Translations under genes and position numbers: made by a program
NCBI GenBank assembly: GCA_031260725.1
Contig: JAISKZ010000050.1
Location: 1 to 32,369 of the forward strand
From: Desulfovibrio sp.
Lineage (GTDB): Bacteria; Desulfobacterota; Desulfovibrionia; Desulfovibrionales; Desulfovibrionaceae
Length of the DNA stretch: 32,369 nt
Reading direction: 5' to 3'
Shown: positions 10,513-20,722 of the stretch, in pieces
Layout: every line of letters begins with the position of its first letter
Numbering within the stretch: position 1 is the first letter of the stretch
The notes under the pieces: model-generated
The model's database searches: none
The model's input: the letters and a program-made list of their open reading frames with translations, nothing else
What the model was told of the DNA's origin: nothing

Positions 10513-11394
10513 TTGGACGGAGGTTCAGACGGTCACAGTACCCTCTGGTCGCGCCTCGGCAGATTATTCGGGCACGACGACGAATCCCTGAAAAAAGCTA
10601 TTGTTGAAGCGAGAGCGGTAGGCTGTGTGGAGCCGGATGAGGAATCCATGCTCCTTGGAATTTTGCGCTTTAACGATCTTCAGGTGCACGATACCATGAT
10701 ACCCCGCACAGACATTGACTGCGTGCAGCACGATATGCTGCTGCCCGATGTGGTGCGTGTTGTTGTGGAATCCGGCCACTCGCGCATTCCCGTTTACAGG
10801 GACACCCGCGACAATATAGTCGGCATTCTGCACGCCAAGGATCTGCTGCACAACCTCATCGCCCCGGAAAAAATGCGGACGCCAGTCTCTGCGGTGATGC
10901 GCGAACCGTTTTTTGTGCCGGAAACAAAGTCCATCCGCACACTGCTGCAGGAATTCCGCGCCCGTAAACAGCATATTGCCATTGCGCTCGACGAGTACGG
11001 CGGAACCTCCGGCATCATCACAATTGAAGATGTGCTGGAAGAAATTGTAGGCGACATTGAGGACGAACATGACTCCCCCCATGAGGAAGACATCCGCCTT
11101 TTGGACGACAACGCGTATGAACTCACCGGCCGCGCCCTTCTGAAGGATCTGGAAGAGCTCGGCATTGCCCTGAGTTCTAACGAAGTGGACACCATCGGCG
11201 GCTATCTGAGCATGGAAGCAGGGCATGTGCCTGCCGCGGGCGAATGTTTTGCCCTGCACGATTGGCTTTTTACCGTGCTGGAGGCGGATAAAAAATTGAT
11301 ACGCCTTTTGCGCGCTGAACGGACAGCCGACGCCGCAAAAACAAACAGGCCGAAATCAGGCGCGTTGCCGGCGCCGGACAATAGCGAGGCATGA
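10513..11394 (+). CDS. CBS-domain hemolysin/CorC family protein
   Basis: 'VHDTMIPRTDIDCV', 'SRIPVYRDTRDNIVGILHAKDLL', 'EYGGTSGIITIEDVLEEIVGDIEDEHD'; TTG start with AGGAGG at 10502-10507; precedes lnt as in the ybeX-lnt arrangement. Confidence 0.9.
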   Translation: MDGGSDGHSTLWSRLGRLFGHDDESLKKAIVEARAVGCVEPDEESMLLGILRFNDLQVHDTMIPRTDIDCVQHDMLLPDVVRVVVESGHSRIPVYRDTRDNIVGILHAKDLLHNLIAPEKMRTPVSAVMREPFFVPETKSIRTLLQEFRARKQHIAIALDEYGGTSGIITIEDVLEEIVGDIEDEHDSPHEEDIRLLDDNAYELTGRALLKDLEELGIALSSNEVDTIGGYLSMEAGHVPAAGECFALHDWLFTVLEADKKLIRLLRAERTADAAKTNRPKSGALPAPDNSEA

Positions 11395-12965
11395 ACGCCG
11401 CAAGCGCGGTAAGCGCCGCGCAAACGCTTGCCGCGCTATGGCGCGGGCCAGTGTTTGTGGGGCTTGTCGGCGCGTTTGCCGTATGGCTGGGCTTTCCCAA
11501 TGACCTCATAAATCTGCCGCCACTTGCTCTGCTGTGGCCTGTGACGCTTGTTCTGATCGGCATGAACGCGCAAACGCCCTCCGCCGCGTTGCGCGCCGGC
11601 TGGCTGATCGGCCTTGCCGGCAGCACTGCGGCACTATACTGGCTTGCCGTGCCCGTCCATAACATAGGCAATCTCCCCTGGATTCTGGCATTGCCCTGTG
11701 CCGTGTTTATTGCGGCCTGTCTTTCTGCGGCGAACGGCTTTTTCTCGCTTGCGGCATGCGTGCTGCGTGAAAGGCCCCCCTTTTGTCTCGCGGCGCTGCT
11801 GGCGCTCCTCTGGTATCTGCTGGAATTTTCCGCCGCGCACCTGCTGGGCTTCCCTTGGCTTCCCTTGGCCGGCGCGCTGGCCGTCTGTCCAGTGCTTGTT
11901 CAGGGAGCGGACATCTTGGGCGCCTACGCCCTTGGCGGACTTTGGGTTTTCATTGCGCTGCTTTGCCTGTTTTGCCACGCGGACAAACGCTGTCTGGCCC
12001 TGGGTCTTGCCGGCGCGCTGGCCGTGCTGTCCTATGGGGCATACAGACTCAACGAGACACCCTTTCTCCCGAATCCAACCGGGGCTGAAAGTTTTGCAAC
12101 GCTTTTTGTGGAAGGCAATATTGACCAGAATCAAAAATGGGTTCCCGCATTTCAGCACGCCACTGTTGACGCGTATGTCAGTCTGACCAAGAATGCCCTG
12201 ACGGCCCGCCCCGAAGAAAAACCTCTTATTGTTTGGCCGGAAACAGCCATGCCCTTCTTTTTTGAAAAAAGCCCCCACGCCACACGCTTGCGCGAGCTGG
12301 CGCGCGCAAGCGGCTGTCCCCTGCTTTTCGGCGCACCCGGCGTCGAGCAGCGCGGCAACGGAGAAATCCTTGTGTTCAACCGAGCTTTTCTTCTCTCGCC
12401 TGAGGGGGATACCACAGGCTGGTATGACAAGGAACATCTGGTGCCTTTCGGAGAATACCTGCCGGTCTGGCTCCATTTTGATTTTTTGCAAAAGCTTCTA
12501 CAAGGCGTTGGTGTATATGAGCAGGGCTCGTCCAGCGCGCCGTTGCGCCACGGCGCGCTTGCCCTCGGCATGCTTATCTGTTATGAAGGCATATTTCCTT
12601 GGCTGGCTGAAGCCCGTGTGAAAGACGGCGCCAACATTTTGGCCGACATCAGCAACGACGCCTGGTTCGGCCGCACTCCCGCAGCCCGTCAGCATTTGTA
12701 TCTGACTGCCCTGCGGGCCATAGAGCAGAACCGATGGATTGTGCGCGGCACCAACACAGGTATTTCCGCTGTGGTAGACACGCGTGGCCGTTTGACGTTA
12801 CGCGGCGAACTGTTTACTGCTGGCGCACTCTTTGCACGAGCGCGTCTTGTCGCACTGCGAAGCCCTTACCACACCTTTAAGCCTTGGATTTTTCCCACAG
12901 CCTTGCTGCTTTTTTGCGCCCTTCTTGTTTTCCGGCCGTTCGGCAAGACTGGCCTTCATCTTTAA
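11391..12965 (+). CDS. lnt: Apolipoprotein N-acyltransferase
   Basis: Multi-TM N-terminus; nitrilase-like domain 'FVEGNIDQNQKW', 'WPETAMPFF', 'YDKEHLVPFGEYLP', 'ICYEGIFP', 'ISNDAWFG'. Confidence 0.95.
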   Translation: MNAASAVSAAQTLAALWRGPVFVGLVGAFAVWLGFPNDLINLPPLALLWPVTLVLIGMNAQTPSAALRAGWLIGLAGSTAALYWLAVPVHNIGNLPWILALPCAVFIAACLSAANGFFSLAACVLRERPPFCLAALLALLWYLLEFSAAHLLGFPWLPLAGALAVCPVLVQGADILGAYALGGLWVFIALLCLFCHADKRCLALGLAGALAVLSYGAYRLNETPFLPNPTGAESFATLFVEGNIDQNQKWVPAFQHATVDAYVSLTKNALTARPEEKPLIVWPETAMPFFFEKSPHATRLRELARASGCPLLFGAPGVEQRGNGEILVFNRAFLLSPEGDTTGWYDKEHLVPFGEYLPVWLHFDFLQKLLQGVGVYEQGSSSAPLRHGALALGMLICYEGIFPWLAEARVKDGANILADISNDAWFGRTPAARQHLYLTALRAIEQNRWIVRGTNTGISAVVDTRGRLTLRGELFTAGALFARARLVALRSPYHTFKPWIFPTALLLFCALLVFRPFGKTGLHL

Positions 12966-12980
12966 CCCAAAAAACACGCC

Positions 12981-14103
12981 ATGTTGCATTTGAGTGATCT
13001 GCGTGCCGCCTGTCAGCCCTTGTCACAGCGTTTTGACAACCTCTGGAGGCGTCTTTGACTTTACCGCCTCACTGCATCGCCTCACTGCCATAGAAACAGA
13101 GCTGGCCCACCCCGGCGCCTGGGACAAACCGGAAAACCTGACGCCGCTGCTGCGGGAAAAAAGCGCCTTAAATGACGAAATAGAACGCTTGACCCGTCTC
13201 AAAAAATGCTGTGACGATATGCAAGACTGGCTTGCCCTGGCTCTGGAAAGCGAAAGCAGCGAGGATGAGGAGGCATTGGAAACTCTTGCACAGCAGCAGA
13301 AAGAGCTGGCGGATCTGCTTGATGAAACCGAGCTTGTCATGCTTCTTGCCGCAGAAGAGGATAACAGGGACGCCATTCTGGAAATTCATCCGGGCGCGGG
13401 CGGCACGGAATCCCAAGACTGGGCTGAAATGCTTCTGCGTTTGTACACACGCTGGGCCGCACGCCATAAATACGCCGTGGAAGAACTGGACCTGCTGTCC
13501 GGTGATGAAGCCGGTATCAAAAGCGTGACACTGCGCATCGCCGGACCGCACGCTTTCGGTTTTTTGAAAAGCGAACGCGGCATTCACAGGCTGATACGCA
13601 TTTCGCCCTTTGATGCTTCAGGCCGCCGGCATACTTCCTTTGCTTCTGTGGATGTCATCCCTGATGCCGGCAGTGAAATTGAACTGGACATAAAAGAAGA
13701 CGACCTGCGCATAGATATTTTCCGTTCCAGCGGCCCCGGCGGGCAAAGCGTCAACACCACCAGTTCAGCCGTGCGCGTGACACATTTACCCACAGGCATT
13801 TCAGCCCAATGCCAGAACGAAAAATCGCAGCACCACAATAAAGAGACGGCACTGCGCGTACTGAAGGCCCGTTTGTATAATCTTGAAGTGCAAAAACGCG
13901 AGGCGGAACGTCAGGCGAAATACGCGGGCAAGGACACCATCGCCTTCGGCAGTCAGATACGCACATACACCTTGCAGCCTTATCGTCTTGTCAAAGATCA
14001 CCGCACCGGCTGTGAAGCGAGCGATGTGGACGCGGTGCTTGCCGGGCAGATTGACTGTTTTCAGCACGATTATCTTTTATACCGCCATGAGCGGCAGCGC
14101 TGA
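12981..14103 (+). CDS. prfB: Peptide chain release factor 2 (RF2), expressed by programmed +1 frameshift at CTT TGA C
   Basis: Zero-frame ORF MLHLSDLRAACQPLSQRFDNLWRRL-TGA (12981-13058) then +1 frame from GAC at 13057; GGAGG at 13045-13049; SPF and GGQ motifs present ('RISPFDASG', 'SSGPGGQSVNTTSSAVRVTH'). Confidence 0.95.
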
Positions 14104-14255
14104 ACTGCCCTTCACGCGTCGCTCGGTATGGCAGGAAGGCTCGCCGGCAGAAAATTTCTGCAGAAGTTTCCTGTATAACCGAACAACCGCTTTACATGAC
14201 TGTTGAACAGGGATAACGTAGTGACGTATATCTTTTTCAATACTATGGAGGCGTG

Positions 14256-14534
14256 ATGAATAAAAGCGAACTTATCAAGGCGCTGGCCGACGAGACCAAC
14301 ATTTCCCTTGATGACGCCACAATGGTGGTGAATACCTTTATAGAATCCATGAAGTCTTCCCTGCTCGCCGGAGACCGCATTGAAATCCGCGGTTTGGGCA
14401 GCTTTAAAATCAAGAAATACGGCGGTTATTCCGGTCGTAATCCGAAAACCGGAGACAAGATTTCCGTTGTGCCCAAACGACTGACCTTTTTCCGTGCCGG
14501 CAAGGAATTGAAAGAATTGATCAACCAGAAATAA
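14256..14534 (+). CDS. HU/IHF-family DNA-binding protein
   Basis: MNKSELIKALADETN...GLGSFKIKKYGGYSGRNPKTGDKI...FRAGKELKELINQK; TGGAGG upstream. Confidence 0.93.
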   Translation: MNKSELIKALADETNISLDDATMVVNTFIESMKSSLLAGDRIEIRGLGSFKIKKYGGYSGRNPKTGDKISVVPKRLTFFRAGKELKELINQK

Positions 14535-14564
14535 CTCCCCCTCTCCGGCACTCAGGAGGCGGCC

Positions 14565-15503
14565 ATGCGTTTTTCCGGCGCATTGACAGCGCTTGTCACC
14601 CCGTTCAGACACAATGTTGTGGACGAAGATGCATTTCGCGTCCTGATCGAACGCCAAATCAGCGAAGGTATACACGGCCTCGTGCCTTGCGGCACAACGG
14701 GCGAATCCGCCACTCTCTCCCACGAAGAACACGAGCAGGTTATTGAAATCTGTATTGATCAGGTCAAAGGACGCGTGCCGGTGTTGGCCGGATCCGGTTC
14801 CAACAACACGAGCGAAGCGGTGCGCCTGACCCGCTTTGCACAAAAAGCCGGGGCGGACGGTGCACTCCTCATCACGCCCTACTACAATAAACCTACACAG
14901 GAAGGCCTGTACCGGCACTACAAGGCCATTGCCGAAGCCGTGGACCTGCCGCTCGTGCCATACAATGTGCCCGGACGCACGGGCTGCAACCTGCTGCCTC
15001 AGACCGTAAGCCGCCTTGCGAGAGATTTTCCCAATATTGTGGGCATCAAGGAAGCCACGGGCGACATGCCTCAATGCAGCCGCCTGCTGGCAGCCTGTCC
15101 AAAAAATTTCATCGTACTTTCCGGCGACGACCTCACGGCTCTGCCCCTCATGACTATGGGCGGCAAGGGGGTTATCTCCGTCACCTCCAATGTGACGCCC
15201 GCCCTCATTGCTGAAATGTGCAACGCCTTAGCTGTGGGGGACTTGCAAAAAGCCGTGCGTCTGCATCTCTCGCTCTTTGCCCTGCACGACGTCATGTTTG
15301 CGGAAACAAACCCCATACCTGTAAAAACAGCGCTCGCGCTCATGGGTTTGATATCGGATGAAATGCGACTGCCGCTCTGCCCGATGGGCGAAGCCAATAA
15401 AAACAAGCTGAGGAAGGCGCTCATGGGTTTGATATCGAATAAAAGCCTGCTAGACGAAGCTGATAAAAACAAGTTGAGGATGATGCTGGTAAAAACAAGC
15501 TGA
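14565..15503 (+). CDS. dapA: 4-hydroxy-tetrahydrodipicolinate synthase with altered C-terminus
   Basis: 'GALTALVTPF', 'LVPCGTTGESATLSHEEH', 'ADGALLITPYYNKPTQEGLYRHY', 'YNVPGRTGCNL', 'VGIKEATGD', 'VLSGDD'; C-terminal 50 codons rearranged (see findings). Confidence 0.93.
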   Translation: MRFSGALTALVTPFRHNVVDEDAFRVLIERQISEGIHGLVPCGTTGESATLSHEEHEQVIEICIDQVKGRVPVLAGSGSNNTSEAVRLTRFAQKAGADGALLITPYYNKPTQEGLYRHYKAIAEAVDLPLVPYNVPGRTGCNLLPQTVSRLARDFPNIVGIKEATGDMPQCSRLLAACPKNFIVLSGDDLTALPLMTMGGKGVISVTSNVTPALIAEMCNALAVGDLQKAVRLHLSLFALHDVMFAETNPIPVKTALALMGLISDEMRLPLCPMGEANKNKLRKALMGLISNKSLLDEADKNKLRMMLVKTS

Positions 15504-15506
15504 TTG
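15336..15506 (+). repeat. Imperfect tandem/direct repeats within the dapA 3' end
   Basis: 21-bp exact repeat GCGCTCATGGGTTTGATATCG at 15336-15356 and 15417-15437; GAaGCnnnTAAAAACAAGcTGA-like motif at 15390, 15456 and 15482. Confidence 0.85.
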
Positions 15507-15588
15507 ACGTGCTGCACGCGCAAGGGATGCTGGACTGAATGCCCTAATCCCTTCCGCCACGATATTTGAGCGTCGTGCGACGAATCTG

Positions 15589-16263
15589 TTACGCCCTGAT
15601 CTGCTGCGTTGAAGCGTCTCCCACCAGACGGCCAAATTCAAGGCTGACAACACGCTGCCCATGTGCCGCCACTTCCGGCGAATGTGTAACAACAATAATG
15701 GTGCTGCCTTCCTTGTGTAATTGATGGAAGATGTCCATGACCGTATTCTGATTTGTTTCATCAAGGTTGCCTGTTGGTTCGTCGGCCAGAATCAGCTTGG
15801 GATAATTGATCAGGGCGCGGGCTATGCACAGACGCTGTTGCTCGCCGCCGGAGAGCTGACAGGGCAGGTGTTTTGCTCTGCTTGTAAGACCTACGCGCTC
15901 AAGCGCCTGTGTGGCTTCTTTCTCATCAACCATGCTGTGGTAATACTGGGCGATCATGACATTTTCCACGGCCGTAAGATAAGAAATCAAATGAAACTGC
16001 TGGAATATCAAACCTATTTTATCTCTGCGAATAGTTGTCAGATCTCTGGCGTTGAGCCGTGAAATATTTTCTCCGTCCAAAATCACGGAGCCGTGCGTAG
16101 CCTTGTTCATGCAGCCCACGATGTTCATCATCGTTGTTTTGCCGGATCCTGAGGCGCCCATAATAGACACCCACTCCCCCGGCCGCACGGTCAAACTGAT
16201 ATGCTGCAGTGCCTTGACAGAACCGTAAGTCATGGAAACACCATTCAATTCGAGAATGTTCAT
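15589..16263 (-). CDS. ABC transporter ATP-binding protein of the FTR1/P19 iron operon (FetE-like)
   Basis: Walker [30 protein letters not shown]; last gene of the minus-strand operon. Confidence 0.9.
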   Translation of the reverse strand: MNILELNGVSMTYGSVKALQHISLTVRPGEWVSIMGASGSGKTTMMNIVGCMNKATHGSVILDGENISRLNARDLTTIRRDKIGLIFQQFHLISYLTAVENVMIAQYYHSMVDEKEATQALERVGLTSRAKHLPCQLSGGEQQRLCIARALINYPKLILADEPTGNLDETNQNTVMDIFHQLHKEGSTIIVVTHSPEVAAHGQRVVSLEFGRLVGDASTQQIRA

Positions 16264-16275
16264 TGCGTCGTCCTT

Positions 16276-17412
16276 TTATTCACCCCTCAAAACAGCAGCC
16301 GGCTCAACATCTGTCGCCATGGCGACAGGAATCAAAGAGGCGGATACTGTTACCGCAAGCGACGCGCCCAAAGTAAGCAGAACAAGAAAGAAGGGCAGGG
16401 CCACTCCGCGGGAGAAGACGCTCATGCTGACCACTTGAGCGAAAAAATAACCGGAGCCGGTGCCCAGCAGCCAGCCGCCCAAGGCCAAGGTGATGCCTTC
16501 GCCCATGAATTCGGCAATGATGGCCCTGTTTCCCGCGCCGATGGCTTTTTTTAAGCCGATTTCCCTGCTTCTTTCCATAACCACCGTCATCATGGTTGTC
16601 CCCACGCAAATCATGGTCAGGAACAACACAACGCCTGTCACCAGACAAACAAGCACTTGAAGCTTGGAGAGTACTGTCGTTTCTGAATCGGCAATGCGCT
16701 TGACAAGGCGGGGGATGATGCCCGGCACTTCGGCCTGAATTGTCTCAGCAAGCCGGGAGATTTCCTCTCCTGCGGCGGCAATGCTGATCTCCACCACATT
16801 GGCCGTGCCGCTTGTGCCCATAAGGGCTTCCAGGCCGGCCATGGACATGAACACAAAACCATCTTCCGCCCCACCTGTGCGCACAACTCCGCTGATTTTC
16901 AGCTCTTTCGCGAATTTACTTCCCTTGGTCGGCAGGATTTCCACAGTAATAAACGAACCCGCGTATTGGCGTGTATGCTCGGCGATATCAGTACCGATGA
17001 GGATTTCATCGTCCTTTTGGGGCCATTCGCCCTGGATCTGCCAATAGGGGCTGGTTTTTTTTACTGCAGAGAAATCCGTCCCCGCAACAGTGAGACCCTG
17101 CATGTTGTAATATATAGTCTCATAGCGAAAAGGCGATGCCCCCACCAGCTTGTCAGCGGGAAGCATCTCAATGGCTTGTTTCGCATCATCCAGATTCAAG
17201 ATGGAGTTACTGCCGGAAGAGACAAAAATGAGGTTGGCGCCGTAAGAGCGAAACTCCCGGCCCATCTGGCGGGGGATGTCGTAATACACGGCTCCCATGC
17301 CCAGAAAAACCGTGGCTCCGATAACGACCGCGAGCAGCGCAACCAGCATTCTTGAACGACGCCTGATCAGCGAACTGACAACTATTCTGAAAAACATGGC
17401 GTGTCGGACCAT
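16276..17412 (-). CDS. ABC transporter permease, MacB/FtsX-like
   Basis: 'SREIGLKKAIGAGNRAIIAEFMGEGITL' and terminal 'ATDVEPAAVLRGE'. Confidence 0.88.
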   Translation of the reverse strand: MVRHAMFFRIVVSSLIRRRSRMLVALLAVVIGATVFLGMGAVYYDIPRQMGREFRSYGANLIFVSSGSNSILNLDDAKQAIEMLPADKLVGASPFRYETIYYNMQGLTVAGTDFSAVKKTSPYWQIQGEWPQKDDEILIGTDIAEHTRQYAGSFITVEILPTKGSKFAKELKISGVVRTGGAEDGFVFMSMAGLEALMGTSGTANVVEISIAAAGEEISRLAETIQAEVPGIIPRLVKRIADSETTVLSKLQVLVCLVTGVVLFLTMICVGTTMMTVVMERSREIGLKKAIGAGNRAIIAEFMGEGITLALGGWLLGTGSGYFFAQVVSMSVFSRGVALPFFLVLLTLGASLAVTVSASLIPVAMATDVEPAAVLRGE

Positions 17413-17417
17413 GCCAA

Positions 17418-18716
17418 TTACCTCCCGTGCAGCACATCTGCGGGCCGCAGGCGCAAAAGCATACGGATGGCGGGGAGGCTCCCGCCGATAGTGACAAGAA
17501 GCACCAGAAGCGCAGCGATGGGGATGACCAGCCCTTTGGCAGTCACGGCGGAACCAAACACGGAATGGCCTATGACTGACGCCAGCCCAAGACCGGCGGC
17601 ATAGCCGAAGCTCCCGCCGATGATTGTGGCAATGAGCATTTCTGTCAGGATGAGAAAGGAAATCTGACCGTCAGTGGCTCCCAGTGCCTTGAGCAGTCCT
17701 ATTTCGGTGCTGCGTTCCATCACATTGGCCGTGACCAGATTTGAAATGGCAAAGGCGGAGCAGGCAAGGCTCAAGAGCGTAAGCATCAGCATCAGAAACC
17801 GGGTCTTCTGCAGGATAGCCCCTTCGGATTCCGCCACCTGAAGGACTGGTTTTGCACGAGCGTCCGTGAGCACTTCTTCAATCTGGAAGGCAATGGCGCT
17901 GACATAGGCCGTACAGTACCAGACCTCCCAGTCCTGGCGCGAAAGACTGTGCGGATTCTGTGCCGCGCGCCGAGCCAGATCGTTTTCCGGCGTGGTCAAG
18001 GCACTCACTTCCACCCGCCGCACCTTTCCCTCAAGGCCTGTCAGATATTGTACAGTGGCGAGAGAAGTGAGCAATCCGTCATCCTCCTTATCCCCGGAAT
18101 GGAAGATTGATCTGACGACCACAGTCACCGTACGCCAGCTGCCGGAAGCATCTTTTGCGGAAATCGTCAGATTGTCGCCCTGCGTTATTCCATGTTTTGC
18201 TGCAAAGGCCTCCCCGACCATAACTCCGGACTGATCCTCATCCCTAAGCCATGCGCCGCGCACATCCCACCAGGAACGCAAGTTTATGATTCCGGTATCC
18301 ACGGATTCGCCGGTCGGAATATCCAGATGTTTTCTAAACCAGGTACCCAGCAAGGGGACATTTGCTCCCGAATCGTTCACCCTGACAACGGCATCAAGGT
18401 AAGGTGTGAAGTCCACGATGTTAAAAGCCCAAAAAATAGTTTTCATTTTGGACAATTCATCTTCAAGCAGGTATTTGTCCGATACGCCGGCGCCTTCTTC
18501 AACACCATACAGATCAGTCAGGAAAGAAGCGCCGCGCGATGTAACCATAATGTTAGCGCCGTAGGTTTTAAGTTCCTGATTTATTTTGTCGCCCACATCA
18601 AGCATAACATTAAGCATGGCGGTAGCGAGCGATATGCCGAGCGCCATGGCGCAGGCCATCGTCATCAGTTTTTTTTTCTGGCGCGTAACCGCGCCGAGGA
18701 TCATGCGCAAAAACAT
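17418..18716 (-). CDS. ABC transporter permease, MacB/FtsX-like
   Basis: Start likely MFLRMILGAVTRQKKKLMTM (ATG at 18714-18716); 'RSTEIGLLKALGATDGQI' and 'LRLRPADVLHGR' C-terminus; the open frame extends to 18755. Confidence 0.87.
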   Translation of the reverse strand: MFLRMILGAVTRQKKKLMTMACAMALGISLATAMLNVMLDVGDKINQELKTYGANIMVTSRGASFLTDLYGVEEGAGVSDKYLLEDELSKMKTIFWAFNIVDFTPYLDAVVRVNDSGANVPLLGTWFRKHLDIPTGESVDTGIINLRSWWDVRGAWLRDEDQSGVMVGEAFAAKHGITQGDNLTISAKDASGSWRTVTVVVRSIFHSGDKEDDGLLTSLATVQYLTGLEGKVRRVEVSALTTPENDLARRAAQNPHSLSRQDWEVWYCTAYVSAIAFQIEEVLTDARAKPVLQVAESEGAILQKTRFLMLMLTLLSLACSAFAISNLVTANVMERSTEIGLLKALGATDGQISFLILTEMLIATIIGGSFGYAAGLGLASVIGHSVFGSAVTAKGLVIPIAALLVLLVTIGGSLPAIRMLLRLRPADVLHGR

Positions 18717-18726
18717 GAATACTTCC

Positions 18727-19977
18727 TTACATGAACCGATGGGCTTCCGCTTCAAGATCTTCCGTACTGATAATCAGGCTGCCGTCTTTCAGGGAAAATT
18801 TGAGCGGCACGGGATTACATCCACCGGCAAAGCCGATGGTGGACTTGTTCATAACAACGTCACAAAGAATGCAGATCACCTGTCCCTTGCGTTCGTAATA
18901 GCCGGCAGGGCCGCACACATCACAGGCATCCAGCCCGACGCCATATGCGGTTTCACTTTTTTTGATAATAATGTAGCGTACATCCACCCCTTGGAGTGAC
19001 TTGTAGACAAAACGGTGCAAGGTCCCATCTCCGACAACGGCAGTGGAATGGGCAATCTTGCCGTCCGCAACCGTCATTTCCAGCGGAGGAGAAAGCTCCA
19101 CTTTTCGGGTGTCGAAATACATTCCCACGGTCATAGTCAGCAACCCGGCCAGCAGTGAGAGGATGGCCGTTTTGCTCCACCGCACACGCCTGCGCATGGC
19201 GCTGCGGGCCTTACGCCGCAGTGCCGGATTTTCACCCTCGGCCACGGTTTTGCTGCTGCGAAACCACAGGATGGCGGCTGTCAGGGCGGCTGTGCCGACA
19301 ATCCCATAAAGAAGACAGGGGGCGCTGCTCAACAGAAAGATGATACAATCAAGTGCCCAGTCATAGCGTGGAATAAGGCCACGTCCCAGTAAAATCTGCC
19401 CCACCGTTATGATCTGGCTGATGCTGAAAGCCAAAAACGCCAGAGCAAAAAGCGGGAAAAGAAAATTCTCCGGCACATCCGAGCAAACCTGAAAAATGGA
19501 ATACCCGGCCAACAGACAAAGCCCTATGCCGATCACATAGCCTGTGGCGATAAAGACGAATTCACTGCTTGCGACTTGCACTATTCCCACGGCAAAATGC
19601 GATGGGTAAATAAAAATGTCCGGCAGGTAAAAAGCTCCCCAGGAAACAAGGAGAATAAAGAAAGCAACCCTGAGAGGCAGTGAGGCGGCTTTTTCCGGGG
19701 CAAGGGAGCGCGTGGCGGCAAGCAGCACCGCCAGCGCTCCTCCCGACGCAAGAGCCACGCAGAGTACGATAAGATTGTAATATTCGCGTACAACGAACGC
19801 AGTTGTGAATTCGAGCAGAGCGAGTGCCGTCGCCGCAATGATGCCTGCAATCGCGCCGTGCCGGGCGGGCGAGCGCATCTCCAGAAGATCCCGTTGTGCG
19901 GCGTAGCCGAGCAGCATGCCCGTAAGCATGGACACAGCAAGCATTGTTCCGGTAACCAATACCCAAAAATGGAGCAT
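18727..19977 (-). CDS. DUF2318-type membrane protein with Cys motifs (Fe-S/iron transport associated)
   Basis: Multi-TM N-terminus; C-terminal 'CDVCGPAGYYERKGQVICILCDVVMNKSTIGFAGGCNPVPL'; start MLHFWV at 19977 with a GGAAGGGG RBS, open frame extends to 20031. Confidence 0.85.
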   Translation of the reverse strand: MLHFWVLVTGTMLAVSMLTGMLLGYAAQRDLLEMRSPARHGAIAGIIAATALALLEFTTAFVVREYYNLIVLCVALASGGALAVLLAATRSLAPEKAASLPLRVAFFILLVSWGAFYLPDIFIYPSHFAVGIVQVASSEFVFIATGYVIGIGLCLLAGYSIFQVCSDVPENFLFPLFALAFLAFSISQIITVGQILLGRGLIPRYDWALDCIIFLLSSAPCLLYGIVGTAALTAAILWFRSSKTVAEGENPALRRKARSAMRRRVRWSKTAILSLLAGLLTMTVGMYFDTRKVELSPPLEMTVADGKIAHSTAVVGDGTLHRFVYKSLQGVDVRYIIIKKSETAYGVGLDACDVCGPAGYYERKGQVICILCDVVMNKSTIGFAGGCNPVPLKFSLKDGSLIISTEDLEAEAHRFM

Positions 19978-20111
19978 AGCCCCTTCCCGGCTCTGGCTGC
20001 TGGCATAAAATATGCCGCGCGGCTCCCGCATGAGAACCCAACAACGAAAACTACAAACAGAAATCCATAATCAAATAACGGATACGCCAAATCTTCTGTG
20101 GCTGATTTAAC

Positions 20112-20696
20112 TTACCAAGCGCGCGGAACCCATTTGAAATTCCAGCTTGCTTTCAGTGGCTCTTTCCAGAACCGCCCGCTCACGCCTGTTTTCTTGTCAA
20201 CATGGAGCAGGTAGCTTTGCTTCTCGGGGTTATCAATAATGAAGGTAATTTTGTATTCTCCAGGCCCGTCAAGCTTGATATTATTGCCGTAATGCGGCCC
20301 GTCGCTGGCGCTCATGGGCATGAAACTGCCCTCAATGCCACTGGTCCCGCCTTTTTTTTCGATCAGGTATTTCACCGTCAGATAGGGCACGAAATCACCG
20401 GTGCCGTAGCCGAGACTGTTGCCTTCAACAGCGGTGATGTCGGCTTCCAGGTGCATGTCCGCTTTGGAAGCGGGCAGACCGCCAAGCCCGACCGGTTCCA
20501 TGTCAACAGGCTGAAAGTAGACGCCCGCAACTTTTAAAGGGCCGACAAACTGCTCGTCACCCAGAGGAAATTCCTTAAAACCGGCGGACTCAGGGCCGGG
20601 CGCGGGAGGCGCCGCCATTGCGGTCGCTGCGAAAGCGCACACGGCAAGAGCCAGCAAAGCCGAATGGACAAGTTTACGCATGTGTTTGTTCATCAT
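20112..20696 (-). CDS. Periplasmic iron-binding protein, P19/Tp34 (FetP) family
   Basis: Signal peptide then 'FKEFPLGDEQFVGPLKVAGVYFQPVDMEP...ADMHLEADITA...FMPMSASDGPHYGNNIKL...YKITFIIDNPE'. Confidence 0.92.
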   Translation of the reverse strand: MMNKHMRKLVHSALLALAVCAFAATAMAAPPAPGPESAGFKEFPLGDEQFVGPLKVAGVYFQPVDMEPVGLGGLPASKADMHLEADITAVEGNSLGYGTGDFVPYLTVKYLIEKKGGTSGIEGSFMPMSASDGPHYGNNIKLDGPGEYKITFIIDNPEKQSYLLHVDKKTGVSGRFWKEPLKASWNFKWVPRAW

Positions 20697-20722
20697 AACT
20701 GTTCCTTTTAAAGAGTGTATGT

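Noticed and set aside
12994-13056. GTG start of the RF2 ORF as given in the ORF track
   Set aside because: The CTTTGAC programmed frameshift and the upstream ATG-initiated zero frame at 12981 explain the gene start better.
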